From assembly GCA_001910725.1 (NCBI GenBank), contig MJGA01000029.1, positions 1-64,000 of the forward strand: DNA of 64,000 bases, in the 5' to 3' direction. Shown here piece by piece: positions 1-11,289 of this stretch. Positions within the stretch are counted from its first letter, which is position 1. Each line of letters starts with the position of its first letter. Origin of the DNA: Phanerodontia chrysosporium (Eukaryota; Basidiomycota; Agaricomycetes; Polyporales; Phanerochaetaceae). A program made the position numbers and the translations under genes. The notes below the pieces were generated by a model, which was given only the letters and a program-made list of their open reading frames with translations, was not told where the DNA came from and did no database searches.

Positions 1-14
1 TAGAGCGTAACACC

Positions 15-45
<31 letters not shown>

Positions 46-300
46 TACACTCTACCTGGGATTTAACCAAGCTTAGAGCGTAACACCAAACAACAACAAC
101 AGTGCTCTACTTGGGATTTAACCAAGCTTAGAACACAACACCGAACAACGTAAGACAACAGCACAGGTATTCGACACTGGGCAACGTGTAGCCAGACTAG
201 AATACCAGACACCACACTCTACTTGGGATTTAACCAAGCTTAGAGTGCTAACACCGTAAACAACGTTGAACGTAAACCCAAAACACGTGAAGGTGATCAC
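1..300. repeat. CAA-rich array with a degenerate ~40-bp repeat
   Basis: CTCTACYTGGGATTTAACCA followed by AGCTTAGAG and AACACC occurs three times, starting near 51, 105 and 216, with a partial copy at position 1. The copies are joined by CAA/AACAAC runs of varying length. Spacing is irregular, so this is a degenerate tandem or dispersed repeat rather than a clean satellite. No coding sequence is visible. Confidence 0.75.
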
Positions 301-537
301 AGTACTAAAGAAAGAGCTAGTAACGTGGGCCTTGTATTTCCTGGCACATTCAGGAGGGTTTATATACCTTTCCTGAGATGTGAAATTAGTGTATGACTAA
401 GCTATTCTAGAGTATTCTACGTTATTCTCTTAAATTCCATCGTATTCTGGTGCTTTCCATCTCCCTAGCTCCCAGCAGGGTATCGCTTTCCAAGCTTTTC
501 CAGAACTTTCCATCACATTCTACTCTCTTCTTTTACC

Positions 538-685
538 TTCCAGGGCATGCCTGAAGTACAATGCTTGGTGAGCATTTGTCATGGTATTTGTCGTCTAAAG
601 CCTGGGCCTCATTCCAGGGCATGCCTGAAGTACAATGCTTGGTGAGCATTTGTCATGGTATTTGTCGTCTAAAGCCTGGGCCTCT
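538..685. repeat. 74-bp perfect tandem duplication
   Basis: Two head-to-tail copies of a 74-bp unit, beginning TTCCAGGGCATGCCTGAAGT and ending GCCTGGGCCTC, start at about 538 and 612. They look identical, so the duplication is probably recent. No gene is recognised around it. Confidence 0.85.
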
Positions 686-3600
686 GGCCTATCCCAGAAT
701 GTCCCTGTTCTCTCGCGCTCGTCTTTGAGCAGTGAATTAGACTCTATTCATCCATATCTTGTATCAAACATGTTTGATGCATGATATCGAATCTGATTGT
801 GTTGCCACGGCTTCGCACCGTGAGTTAATTCAATGACCGGCCTCATGTGTGACAGAGAGCGGTAAGAAGGCGAGCGGGCACAACAAGTTCGCCCCGAAGC
901 AACTCTGTGAATCGTCAGGAATAGTTTTTGGTCAAAGAGGCACGAACCTCAATGCTCAGGGCAAGCCTGCAACCACTGTCTCACGGCTTCGATGATAAAT
1001 GAAGGGCCAAATCCGTCGAGATGGGGAGGAGTGTTCAGCCGATGGGAAGGTACCAGGAGTAAGGAACGTGGTGGTACGAGAGAGAGCAGGGCGGAGGGGA
1101 TGGAAGCCTTATATGCGTCGGAGAGGGACTTTGCTTCTCGGACACTTCGACGTCACCGTCTTGGGCATGGCGCGTCTGTCACAGGTTTGAAGTCCTGATA
1201 AGCAGAGAGCGTCACAGGTAAGTCACGGTGTGACCCGATAAGCCGCTGCGTGGTAAGCGTCGGCTTCCGTGCTTCGCGGTAGCACCTCCGCCGCATGCCG
1301 CACGCACCAATACTATGTGCTGTCGTGGTAGCATCGCTGCGCTTTCCGCATAACCATAAGCATCTTAATGGTGCCTTTGAGAACCCTGTTTGGCAACATG
1401 AGTTGTGCTCAGATGAGTGAGTGTGCCCCGGAGGTGCCGAACTTAAGTTGCTTGCCCAGTACTTCGATAGCACGTCGCTCAGGAAGTAGGATGACAATGA
1501 ATTGCTCATTACTGCTCAGCAAAACTCATATAGATATTTACATTACCATCCATGACCTTACCAGGAAGTCTCATGCCATCCAGCATCAGCACGACGAGCC
1601 ATGGCCAGGCATCACCAGGCATTACCAGACTGGCGCGCGTTTGCCATCGCAGGCCAGCGCTAGTCTGACTGACACCGCCTTACCAGCCCTACCATACCAG
1701 ATCTATGACCTATTTTTTTGCTGATGATGTCATTTCTGCACGCCTCGTCATACTTACGCATGTAAATCTCTGTTCACCTCATGCTGAGACTTAGCATCTT
1801 CAGGCCGGAATATGCCGCAAGTTTGTCACATGGAGGTAATGTACAGTCATTGCGAAAGGTCGGTCGCATCGGAGAAAGGGCTGCCTGCTCCTCAAGGCCT
1901 CAACCATCGACACGCAGTTGCGCAACGGCCGTACCCACATAGACGTCGATCAATCGCTACCCAGCGCAGCGAGCCGCATGCTTCATGGATTCATAATTGA
2001 TATTCCGTTGCAGTACTGGATGCACCACGCTCTGGAAAATGCTATGCCAGGGCCCGGTGACCGTCACCGTATAGCCTACGCGCCTGCTTTCGATGACATT
2101 GCCGCACTCTGGCTCGGCCACCGGGTGGGGGGCCGACGTGTGGATAACCTCCTCGCAGTTCTTGACGTTGTCCTCGTCGACCTCGCGACCAGCTTTAGAC
2201 ATGCTATGCCAGCCGGCGGCAGGCGCAACGTCGACGTAGCGCACCTGCGCAGCCAGATGCTCGTCAGATATGGGGAGCACAGGACGGATACACACGATGC
2301 ACCACATGCTCGGACTGAAACATGGTCAGCAGAGGAATGGGGGTAATGGGGTAGTACGTCATTGGTGGTGGAAGTGTAGTCAGAGTTTCACGACGGCCTA
2401 CAGCTGGCAGAGTAGTCACCACAAAGAAGGCCACTATCGTGACTGGACTGGCGGACCGGGTTCACGCAGTCATCCCAAACATTCTTACATAGAGTCCAGG
2501 CGAGCCAGATTGAGAGGCGCGTGATACATGAGGAATGCCCATGTACAATGTGTGACATGCCCGAACTGTTTCATGAAGGGCAGGTTGGGATCTCAAGGAG
2601 AGCACCAGTCGCCTCTGTGCGTCACAACACGAGATGTGTCTGAGTGCCAGCGCGGGAAACAGCGTGTCTTTACGGCCAGCGCAGCCCCGGAAGGTCATCT
2701 TGGCTGTGACTGTTAACTCGTATGATGCTGAATGGGACAATGCCATGCGTATAAAATCCAACAGCGCAAGGACGAGGACTTGCGAGGACGGCTCTTGCGG
2801 GAAACCTGCACCCCACACCCATGCAAGGTGCGGGTCCGCCGATCCAGCATGCTCGCAAGCCTAGCGCGCGTTTAGTCTTGTGGCAGGCAGGACATTATAT
2901 CAATGAAAGCACTTCGATATATCTCTCTCAGTCTCGCAACCGGCAGTCTTCCCTGACCCGGAAGGAAGGGCCGGTGTATTAGGGTGCGCGTCTGTGTCGC
3001 CAAGCCACGTGGCATTCACATGGGCCACATCGCAGCCCCAACAAACGCGCGAGCAACCTCTATGACGTCCTCCACATCCTCTCCTGTCTCCTCTTCTCGC
3101 TACAAGATTTTCCGCCTCTACTCACACTCTTGGCTCGACCTGAATTTTCGTTGGCGATCTACATGACCGAGGCATTGTCTAGTTTCGTTGCCGGATACGA
3201 CGCTTTCCAACTGTTCAAAGCGCGACAGGATCTTCACGGTACTTCCAGTACGTAGAACGCGCACTTCACAATCTCTACATGCTCGACAACGCGCAATCCT
3301 CAACGTAGCACACGACCAAGGCACAATTCCCACGCCTTCTCGATGCCTTCCCTGCGTCCCGAACTCTCCTGCTGGGCAGGTTGTCGCAACAAGGCCGTCG
3401 CAAGAACGACGAAGACCTGCTCTTCGCTGGCATGCTGCGTATCTGGGTCGTCTGTCGCCACGTCGCTCTGCCCGCGCTTACCCAGAGCCCAGACGCCATA
3501 GCGCGCCCACAGTTGCAAATTCGATTATTTGCGCTACCATACGCCAGTCCCGTGACCGCCGTGACCCATAAAGTCGCGGTGCGCGTCTCCAGAGCTCTCC

Positions 3601-3730
3601 ACAACTCTTCGACGCGACTTACTCTTCCCCACTACATCAGCCTCTCTGCTATACCTTTCTTCTCTCTTGACCACCGTCGAAGCCTCTCACACCGAAAGCT
3701 CCATCCGGTAACGACCAAGGGAAGGGCAGC
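686..3730. other. Gene-poor stretch, no recognisable gene
   Basis: Open frames here are short and overlap on both strands (for example 1918-2346 on + against 1957-2307 on -). None shows a recognised domain, a promoter-start pair or a consistent exon chain. The stretch around 3180-3560 on + is fairly open in two frames and could be a decayed coding remnant, but I cannot name it. Confidence 0.5.
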
Positions 3731-5383
3731 ATGCAGGAACCGAAGAAACCGAAGAAACCGAAGAAACCCTCGGTGAAGCGGGTGGTAGGCAACCGGTCAA
3801 CATAGTCTATGTTCTCTGGCACTGACAGCCTGTAGTGTGCACTTGGACTGAAGCCCGCCTGTCCAGTCTCCACCTGCGAACGTTCGTGTCAGCAAGGAGG
3901 AGGGATGCAGAACTGGAGAGAGGTGTATGAGCATTATAAAGAGGCCCACAAGTCAGTTGGATGCTTTCTTCTAGTATTTTACATCCCCGACTACGTCTTT
4001 ATTTCCTAGGAAAGAGCGTACATGCCCGTATCGAGAAGACGATGCCATAAAGTGCCCGGGGACGGGTCACCACAGGAACCTTGAGCAGCACATGAGAAGG
4101 CATTTCGACGTGAGGCCTGTCAAGTGCCCGGAGCACGACTGCGACGACGTTTATTTTCACGAATCCGATCTGGATAGGCACCGGAGGCGCATGCACGGAT
4201 ATAGGCCTGAACCTAAGTCGCGGGGCGCCGCGTCTAGCGCCGGGTCCTCAGCCGGGGGAATAACGCCTGCGCTCTCGGACGCGTCGACCTTTCCCGACTC
4301 ATCCGCTCCTTCCACTCCTGCGGCGCTTTCCGACGAGTCTGACGAGCCGTCGCCGTCGTCCACTCACGCGCCTGACACCACCCCTGCGAGTGGCGTGCGC
4401 CGCGACGCTACAGTAGGACCCTCCTCTACCCCCGCCCGCCCACGTTGGCGCCATTCACACACGTTCCGATGGCGGCACCCATGTACGCGGTGAAGCCTCC
4501 GTCGGCCCTGCCGGACGCGAGCGAGGTCGCGCACGGAGCGTGGCTCGAGGCGCTGCACTTGCCAGACACGCCGGCCGCGGCTCTCGCGATGCTGCACGCA
4601 CAGGCTCCGGTCCAGCCCGGTCCCGCGGTCCCACGCCTCCCGCCGCAAAGCATGCGCACGCGCCGCACGATCTCCACGCAGGACACCCGCTTTGCGCCGT
4701 ACGACGTGCGCATCGCGCAAAGCCTGTGCGCCCGGCAGGCTCGCATGCCTGCGGCCGCAGTCGCGCCTTGCCCGCCCACGGTGCCCAGCACGGTGCAGAT
4801 GCCGGTGCCGACGCACTGGACGACGGACTTCCGCCAGGCGCACGTCGACGACCCGTACATCGGCCTCAGGCCTGCGTTCGGGCGCGCTGACGCTGGGTAC
4901 GGCGCATACAACGGCTTCGGCGGCGACGCCCGCTGGTGGCCCGGCGTTGTGCGCGGCGCGGCGGGCACGGACGTGCCTGCGCCCTATGCGCCCGCACCGC
5001 GCGATCCCGAGGGCCCGACCATGCCGGAGCCCATGCCCTACATTCCTTCTGGCAGCGCTGCATCCGGGTCCGGCAGCGTCGGCAACACCATGTGGTCCTC
5101 CTCGACGCTCCGCGGGGTGCTGCCCGCGCAGCAGCTCGCGTACCATGCCCTCCAAACCGACCCGTACGCTGTCCAGGAGCCCCCAGCGGGATTCCGTGGC
5201 CCTTCAGCACCGTGGTCTCCGGACCAGACGATGGGGAGCGGCGGCGTGCCGCAGCGCCAGCTCGGGATCGAGGCCCAGCCGCACCACGCTGCCGCGCTGC
5301 ACGAGCCCGATCAGGAATTTCGTGCGTACGTGGCACAGCTCTTCCCGGAGAGCTTGTGGTCCTCGCCATGGGCAGGAGTGTAA
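3731..5383 (+). CDS. C2H2 zinc-finger protein (putative transcription factor 1)
   Basis: Probable nuclear DNA-binding protein. Proposed exons are 3731-3784, 3836-3951, 4010-4412 and 4496-5383. Exon 1 encodes a lysine/proline-rich start built from a 9-nt repeat (E-P-K-K-P-K-K...), a plausible nuclear localisation signal. Exons 2-3 encode three Cys2-His2 units: one begins CPVSTC and ends EHYKEAH, the second begins CPYREDD and ends HMRRH, and the third begins CPEHDC and ends RHRRRMH. After them comes a Ser/Pro/Thr-rich region (SDAS, SAPSTP, SDESDEPSPSS), then a long Ala/Pro-rich tail typical of low-complexity activation regions. The first two introns have clean GT..AG borders and keep frame. The 83-nt intron at 4413-4495 is my inference to join two frames; a different border or an indel is possible. 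Layout and low-complexity motifs resemble the zinc-finger gene at 53797-55456. Target genes are unknown. Confidence 0.72.
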
Positions 5384-5920
5384 TTGCAACTAGGGGCCCT
5401 CGCGGGTCGAGTCTCCCCCCCTCTTGTTTTTGGATTGTCATTAGAGGTAGGTGTTCGTTTGCACATGTCTTGTGGGACTCTGGTCGTTCTAGATACGCAT
5501 CGTTTTGGTTAGGTATTGGTATGCTGTTGTTATATACGACGTCGTCCTGAGTTGTACGCGCTCTCGTTCTCGCCCTGTAATGATGTGTACTAGGCTGTAT
5601 CCATAAAATGCGAACGTATATGCGTTGCGTCCTACGCGTGTGTTCCCCAGTGCAAGTATCTAAGGTTTGGTGAGATTTTTCCATGGAGTGTCCGCACTCG
5701 AGGACGCTCGAGGAGAGCACCGGCGATGGCCTCTTAGCAGCATAGATAGTCAAGTCGCAAGGTAGACTCACATACAGGGTATCTAGCAAACATTTGTACT
5801 GATACGGAAAGACGCCGTACTGGGCCGCAAAAGCAACCAATACACGGAGAAGAAGAGTATATGCGTCTTAGGTTCTAGAAGATGTACCACAGCTGCGACC
5901 CAAGAGCACAAGTCTCCGCA
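5384..5920. other. Intergenic, convergent 3' ends
   Basis: This lies between two genes converging from either side (zinc finger on +, nuclease-like on -). It should hold their 3' untranslated regions. No further gene or RNA is recognised. Confidence 0.5.
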
Positions 5921-8038
5921 TTACGCTTGGCGGCGGCCGTCCTCAGTCCCACCCGTTACCGCCGGGCTCGTGGGTGTGACCGGAGCAACGCACCGCGTCG
6001 ACCCGGGCACGTACAGGCTCGCGCAGAATCCTTGGCGCGGCGGGGCATCTGGATCCGCCGACGGTCGATCAGCGAGGACCAGGGGAGCACAGCGGCAGCG
6101 ACACGCACCAAGCACGACGCGCACCCTGGTGCCGTCCAGGATCTTGGCGCCCGGCTTGTCTGTTGCAGCGGCCCGTCAGCGCAATGCGCGCGCAGCAGAG
6201 CATATGCACCTACTGAGGAAGTTGCGCCAGGTCGCGCCCTCGCCTGGGTCCTGCATGAGGGGAGTTCGGGAGCGCAGCTGGCTAGGGGGGACGCACCACT
6301 GTTCTGACCTTGCGGGATGCAGCGCGTCGCCGCGCCCGGGCCACCTATGTATCGCGTGTCAGCACGCTCGTCAGACGGTGCACCGCTATTGCGCCACCTT
6401 CTAGATGCGTGTTCTTAGGTTGCTCATCGCAAGTCAGGTCTGTTTCCACCGATCGCATATCAGAATTCGCATCCCAGAGATATATAGCTGACATACCAGA
6501 TATAGGGTTTCGTGGCCAATTGTCCTTCGGATCGCGAGTCTTACTGCACTTGTTCGGATTCTTGCCGCAGTCGGATACCAGTCGTTTCTTAGCATTTCGA
6601 TCGACAGTCACGATCCAGTTGCGGTCGTTGGCGTTTGTGCCCCTCTTCTTGCCTAGGAAATGTCTCAGCACCTGTGAACGCTCAAGCATTACGCGCGATA
6701 TGAGCTCACAGAACACGTAGTAGCACCAGTTCTCACAGACTTCAGGGTAGCTGTGCACGCGCTGTGAGCGTGTGACCGCGTGAGGGTGGTGTAGATAACA
6801 TACTCCATGCACGGCACGTGATACACAGGGAGCGAGGGTGTCGCTGACGCGGCCGCCGTAGAAGAGGCGCGTTTGACCAGCGACAAGGATGTGCTGTTCC
6901 CATGCGGCAATAATAGCCTACACATTGTGAGGGTGAGCGTGGTTGAACCTTTGCAGACGGCAATGGACACGTACGCGTGCTTCATGAGATCCTGGTCGCT
7001 TCCCGGTGCATCATGGGCATCTGCTGGCTCTGAGTGCGTCGCTGGCGGAGTGTCGTGCTGCTCTGCCGTGGCAGAGGCAGGGTGCGAGGTCTTGCTGCCC
7101 GTCGCTGCCTGTGTGAGGTGAGATTGTTGTGGGTGCACTGCGGGGCTGCTATGATGCAACCTGCAGAGATCCTGGTGAGTGCACAAAGAAAAAAGGTGGA
7201 AATTACGGACTGACCAGTCGTTGAGATGGCTATACGAACACTCCGTCCCTATACCCTGCGCGATATCGTGTCAGGATAGCACACATGAGATGCCATGATA
7301 CATACTCCTGACCAGGAGGCGATAGCATTCCACCAGCCAATGACCGTCTTGCTGTTGAAGGTTAGAAAACGCGACCACGAGGATCTCCAGAAATTTCGCT
7401 TACACGGGCGGCAGCTTGAATGACCCGGCGTCGATGAGGGTATTGTAGTAGAACTTGATATAGTCCTCTGGGGACCATTAACGTCATAGGCACTTCTTGA
7501 TGCGCTGGATAGCGTACGTACTGAGTGTTGCCGAGCACTCCCCTGATCCTTGCGCACAAGTGCCCACTATGTTAGCGTACAGCTGGACACACGGTCAGCA
7601 AGCGATGAAGAATGGTTGAGTACGTGTATACTCAGTCTTGCCTTGTAGTCAAGATTTGGCTCGTTTACGGGATCAATGCAATGACCGGTGCTGCAGCAGA
7701 GCGCTTCCAGGAAGTGCTCAAGCTGTAGGCATGGAAGGCTCAGCTCGCGGAGCTCGTGGAGGAGGCGCACAACGTACCCCAGAGCATGTCGCTGCAGCAA
7801 GGCAGCTGGGGCTGGACCACAAGGATGCCTGGCACTCAGTAAGCACTCGCTATTCAATTCTAGTTGTCAGAGGAAAACGCACCGAGGAGACGCATTCGTG
7901 AAAGAGCAGATTGCACGATGCGTCTGAGGACCCGTAGCACATGCGGAAGGAGCCTTGTTTGGCATTGCTGTGGGGCGTGGAGGAGGCAAGAGCAGTTGCA
8001 GGCAATACGAGCAGTAGGGTCTTCGAGAGTCCGTGCAT
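5921..8038 (-). CDS. Secreted protein with C-terminal NucA/NucB-type nuclease domain (copy A)
   Basis: Start at 8038, TAA stop at 5921-5923, many short introns. The N-terminus has a hydrophobic signal peptide (MHGLSKTLLLVLPATALAS), so the product is probably secreted. A Cys-rich module follows with landmarks CYGSSDASCNLLFH, CCSTGHC, YIKFYYNTLIDAGSF and SYSHLNDW; I do not recognise a named family for it. After a Thr/Ala/Ser-rich linker comes a second Cys-rich part (CENWCYYVFCE, DRNWIVTVDR). Then come the landmarks of the NucA/NucB DNase family: CDEQPKNTHLEGG, a short intron, GAATRCIPQGQN, and later KILDGTRVRVVL. Bacterial members have the same order of a CDE..T..GG box, a GA.TRC box and a DG..F.V strand. 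The C-terminus has a short Cys pair (GFCASL and CVAPVTP). Nuclease activity is inferred, because CDEQP replaces the usual CDEYP. The neighbour at 9140-11263 is a diverged tandem copy. The 3' exons are the least certain. Confidence 0.66.
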
Positions 8039-8074
8039 GTCGGGGTTGTTGGAACTCGGTCGCAGCCATCCGCT

Positions 8075-8081
8075 TCATATA
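8075..8081 (-). promoter_or_regulatory. TATA box of nuclease-like copy A
   Basis: TATATGA on the minus strand, about 37 nt before the start codon at 8038. Several start-proximal TATA motifs occur at similar distances in this window, which supports the chosen start. Confidence 0.55.
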
Positions 8082-9139
8082 CCTGTGTCTTTGGTGTGCA
8101 GCTCTTGAGGACGTAACATCCCAGCAGCGCGGTGCTGTGGTACGATCATGCGGCGTGAGATCCGACATCTACGGGATCGCGAGGAATGGGCTGAGACGCA
8201 CAATTGCGATGATCGTTGCGAAAGCCTTGGGCTCTGGTGATTGCAATGCCGTAGGCGAGCAGGGCGCTGTCCTCAAAAACCTTACGGACCGCGTATGAGC
8301 AGTGACACGTCGTCAAGTACATCTCACTCAAACAGACATAGCTCGGCATCGGTCCCGACCCATCCTGCAAGAAAGTAAACGCAGTCAGATGGTGTTGTTC
8401 GCCCTCGAGTAACGCGTCTATTAATTAGCAGCTCTGCTAGCTCGCCATGTTGCTGACCTGCAAATCTACACAGTTTGCTACTATACTGCAATAAACATGT
8501 TCGGGTGTACGCACCTGTTCAGCGTTGCTGCGGGGGCATGTCAAGCGACGCGCAACATCTGCGCACGCCTCCATCATCACGGGACCCCTGGCACTGCGGA
8601 CCCGGTGTACTACGCCACCGCGTGCGCCCGCCGCTCGCCAAACATCGGTTCCATGTTCAGATATTTTCTACGCTTCTTCAAGCCGTACCTAAATACGTAT
8701 ACCGTGACGCCTGCGAGACCCGGCCACAGTAAACAGCGTCCTTGTTATACACGCTCACTTCCCCTGCAGAAGCAACTGTAGTCGTTTAAACCGAGGATAA
8801 CAGTCATATGCGGGACATGTAGAGCAAATCCTGTTGGTATAACGCCTGTCTCATCTATCTCGCATTTCATCGAAAGGTTACCGTGCGTACATTCCTTCAA
8901 GTCTGCCGCGATCGCAGGACACGAGCTGATCTCCAGCTCGACATGCTCACTAACGCACTGACAAGGGCGTATGCTTTGGTGATGCATCATGTGCATATAA
9001 TCATTACCCATCAATGTTTGCGTTCAAACGACTCTGCTTCCATGAATAGATAGACCTGTCAGATGGTAAGACGACTCGATGCCTGCCTACTGGCTTCTGA
9101 ATCGTAGCCCGGAAGGGAGGCAGTTCGTTGTAGAGGCCA
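8082..9139. other. Intergenic between the tandem nuclease-like copies
   Basis: This is the promoter region of copy A and the 3' flank of copy B. Short open frames exist (for example 8475-8781 on +), but none shows a recognised domain. Confidence 0.5.
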
Positions 9140-11263
9140 TCATTGTTGGCGGCTCCCATCCTCGGTGCCAGCTAGCACGGCCGGGTCTCGCGGTGTAACC
9201 GGTGCGACACAGACGGTCGTGCCAGGTGTATGCAGACTCGCACAAAATCCGCCTGGTGGTGAGGACTCTGCCGACGTCTTTCAGCGACAGTGACACGAGA
9301 CTGGAGCGAGGGATGCGTACCGAGGACCACCTTCACCTTTGATCCATCCTTGATCTTGGCATCCTTCTTGTCTGTACGAATAGCTTCAGGCCAGCGAGAG
9401 CAGTGAGAGTACGGCTAGACTCACCGATTACGGCCTGCCAGTAGCGTCCTTCATCTGAAAGCAATATGAGCCACGCTTGTGGGACGCGAATTAGGCGGAC
9501 ATACGGCGATTTTCCTCCTTGTTAATACAGCGCGTCGCCGCACCATGACCACCTATGGGCGTGGTAAACATTAGCACACCCATTGAGGACATGACCCTGA
9601 TCACTACCTTCACGCTGCGTATTCTTAGGCTGTTCGTCACACGTAAGCCCTATTCAAGAGTATCAGAGTTAGCACTCTTCTTCAAGTGACATGACTCACC
9701 AGACACCGGGTTTAAAGGCCAATCTTTCGACTTATCGGAGCTGTTGCACTTATTCGGTTTTTTGCCACACTCTGTGTTCTTACGGTTATTGGCCTTTCGA
9801 TCTACAGTCACGATCCAGTTCCGGTCATTGGCGTCCCTACCACCTTTCTTGCCTGCAGAACATCTCAGCTTGATAACGCAGTACACCACGCTGCGCACTC
9901 ACAGAATACGTAGTAGCACCAATTCTCACAAACATCTTTATAACCGCGGTGCTCTAGATCCTTGCCGTTTTGCTTCCAATTAATGTCGAAATCGGTACAT
10001 ATCAGCTTGTATACGGGCAGCGCCGACGTCGATGCTGATGCCGCAGCGGACGAGGCCACTGACGAGGAGGAACGCCGAGCCAACACATGCAACGTGTCGT
10101 TCCCGTGCGGCGCCACCATTCTACGGATGGCAAATGTGAGGCCCGGGCGGTAACGGAGGCGACTGGAGACGCACTGATGTTTCATGAGATCCTGATCGTT
10201 CCCGGGTGCATCACGGTCGTCCGTCGACGCTGGATGGGTCGGCTGCGCAGCGAAGTGCTGCTGCGCAGAGGCAGGTGTGAGGCGCGAAGACTGCGCATCC
10301 GTAGCAGTTGCAATGGAGTGTGGCTGTTGCGGGTCAGCCAAAGGAATGCTGTGATGCAGCCTAGAAATTGTGCATGATGTCAGGCGCGCAAGGACAAAGG
10401 ACACAGTCGTCGACGTACCAACTGTTCAGGTGAGTGTAGGGACAGTCGGAGCCTCCTCCCTAGACGGTGAAAATGTCAGGACGACCCCAAGATGCTCACA
10501 AGATGCGTACACCAGACGACGAAGTAATGTCACGCCACCAGCCCATCACAGTCTTGCTATTGTGAGACGGATGTCATAAGTAGGTTGTCTGCAAATCGAA
10601 CGAAGCGTTGCCAGCGTACACAGGCGGAAGCTTGAACGACCCGGCGTCGATGAGGGTATTATAGTAGAACTTGATGTAGTCCTCTAGTAGAATCCGTCTT
10701 AGGGTCTATGGTTGTCGTAACACGAGAAACGTACTCACTGAGCGTTATGGAGCACCCGCCTTGACCTTGGGAGCAAGTGCCTACAATTCTAGCATAGAGC
10801 TGGCACCCCATGTTAGTGTGTTGAATCGAGCGATGGACACAGCGCAGAGTCACCTTGTAGTCGAGATTGGGCTGTTTAACGGGATCCAGGCAATGTCCAG
10901 TCGTACAGCACAGAGCGTCGAAAAAGTGTTCGAGCTATCGGTGCAGCTGCGTGAGCTTTGAAGCGTCCGCACATAAACACACTTACTCCCGAGCACGTTG
11001 CCGCTGCAAGGCAGCTAGGGCTCGACCACAGGGACGTCTTTCACAATGTCAGAAAGCAACAAGACGAGATATACAGCGGGGCATACCGAGGAGACGCAGT
11101 CATGGAAGAGGAGATTGCACGAGGCATCGGACGACCCGTAGCACATCCGTGAGCCTTTGTTGTCACCGGTATTGGGAACCGACGAGGTGACAGCGTGCGC
11201 TTGTATGGCGACGAGCGACAGTGCCACTGCGTAGCGAAGCATGTTGGAGTTGGTGAGGACCAT
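9140..11263 (-). CDS. Secreted protein with C-terminal NucA/NucB-type nuclease domain (copy B)
   Basis: Tandem paralogue of copy A. The start is 11263, or more likely 11242 (MLRYAVALSLVAIQAHA, a good signal peptide ending AHA). TGA stop at 9140-9142. Exon landmarks in order are CYGSSDASCNLLFHDC; LEHFFDALCCTTGHCLDP; CQLYARIVGTCSQGQGGC; YIKFYYNTLIDAGSF; SKTVMGWWRDI; VCENWCYYVFCE; DRNWIVTVDRK; CDEQPKNTQREGS; GAATRCINKEEN; EGRYWQAVIG; KIKDGSKVKVVL; GFCASLHTPGTTVC. Introns split the gene at the same places as in copy A, including between the CDE box and the GAATRC box, which supports both models. The CDE..T..EG / GA.TRC / EG.YW / DG....V order matches the NucA/NucB nuclease family. The N-terminal half is not recognised. 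Role could be nutrient DNA scavenging or an antagonistic secreted nuclease; the sequence does not decide. Confidence 0.68.
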
Positions 11264-11281
11264 TGCATGTCAAGATGGGGA

Positions 11282-11289
11282 CCTATATA
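11282..11289 (-). promoter_or_regulatory. TATA box of nuclease-like copy B
   Basis: TATATAGG on the minus strand, about 20 nt before the ATG at 11263 and about 40 nt before the one at 11242. The usual spacing in this window favours 11242 as the true start. Confidence 0.55.

Noticed and set aside
1957..2307. Minus-strand open frame of 116 codons
   Set aside because: No recognised domain, no TATA-start pairing, and an equally open frame lies on the other strand.
4400..4500. Frameshift making ZnF1 a pseudogene
   Set aside because: A GT..AG intron of 83 nt (4413-4495) joins both frames in phase, so a broken gene need not be assumed. The border itself remains unproven.
4364..5840. Large minus-strand frames opposite the zinc-finger gene
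   Set aside because: They are antisense shadows of a GC-rich coding exon. Their sequences are Arg/Ala-rich with no domain.
5921..11263. Naming the nuclease-like pair as killer toxins
   Set aside because: Only secretion and a nuclease-type domain can be seen. Nothing shows a target cell, immunity partner or uptake module.
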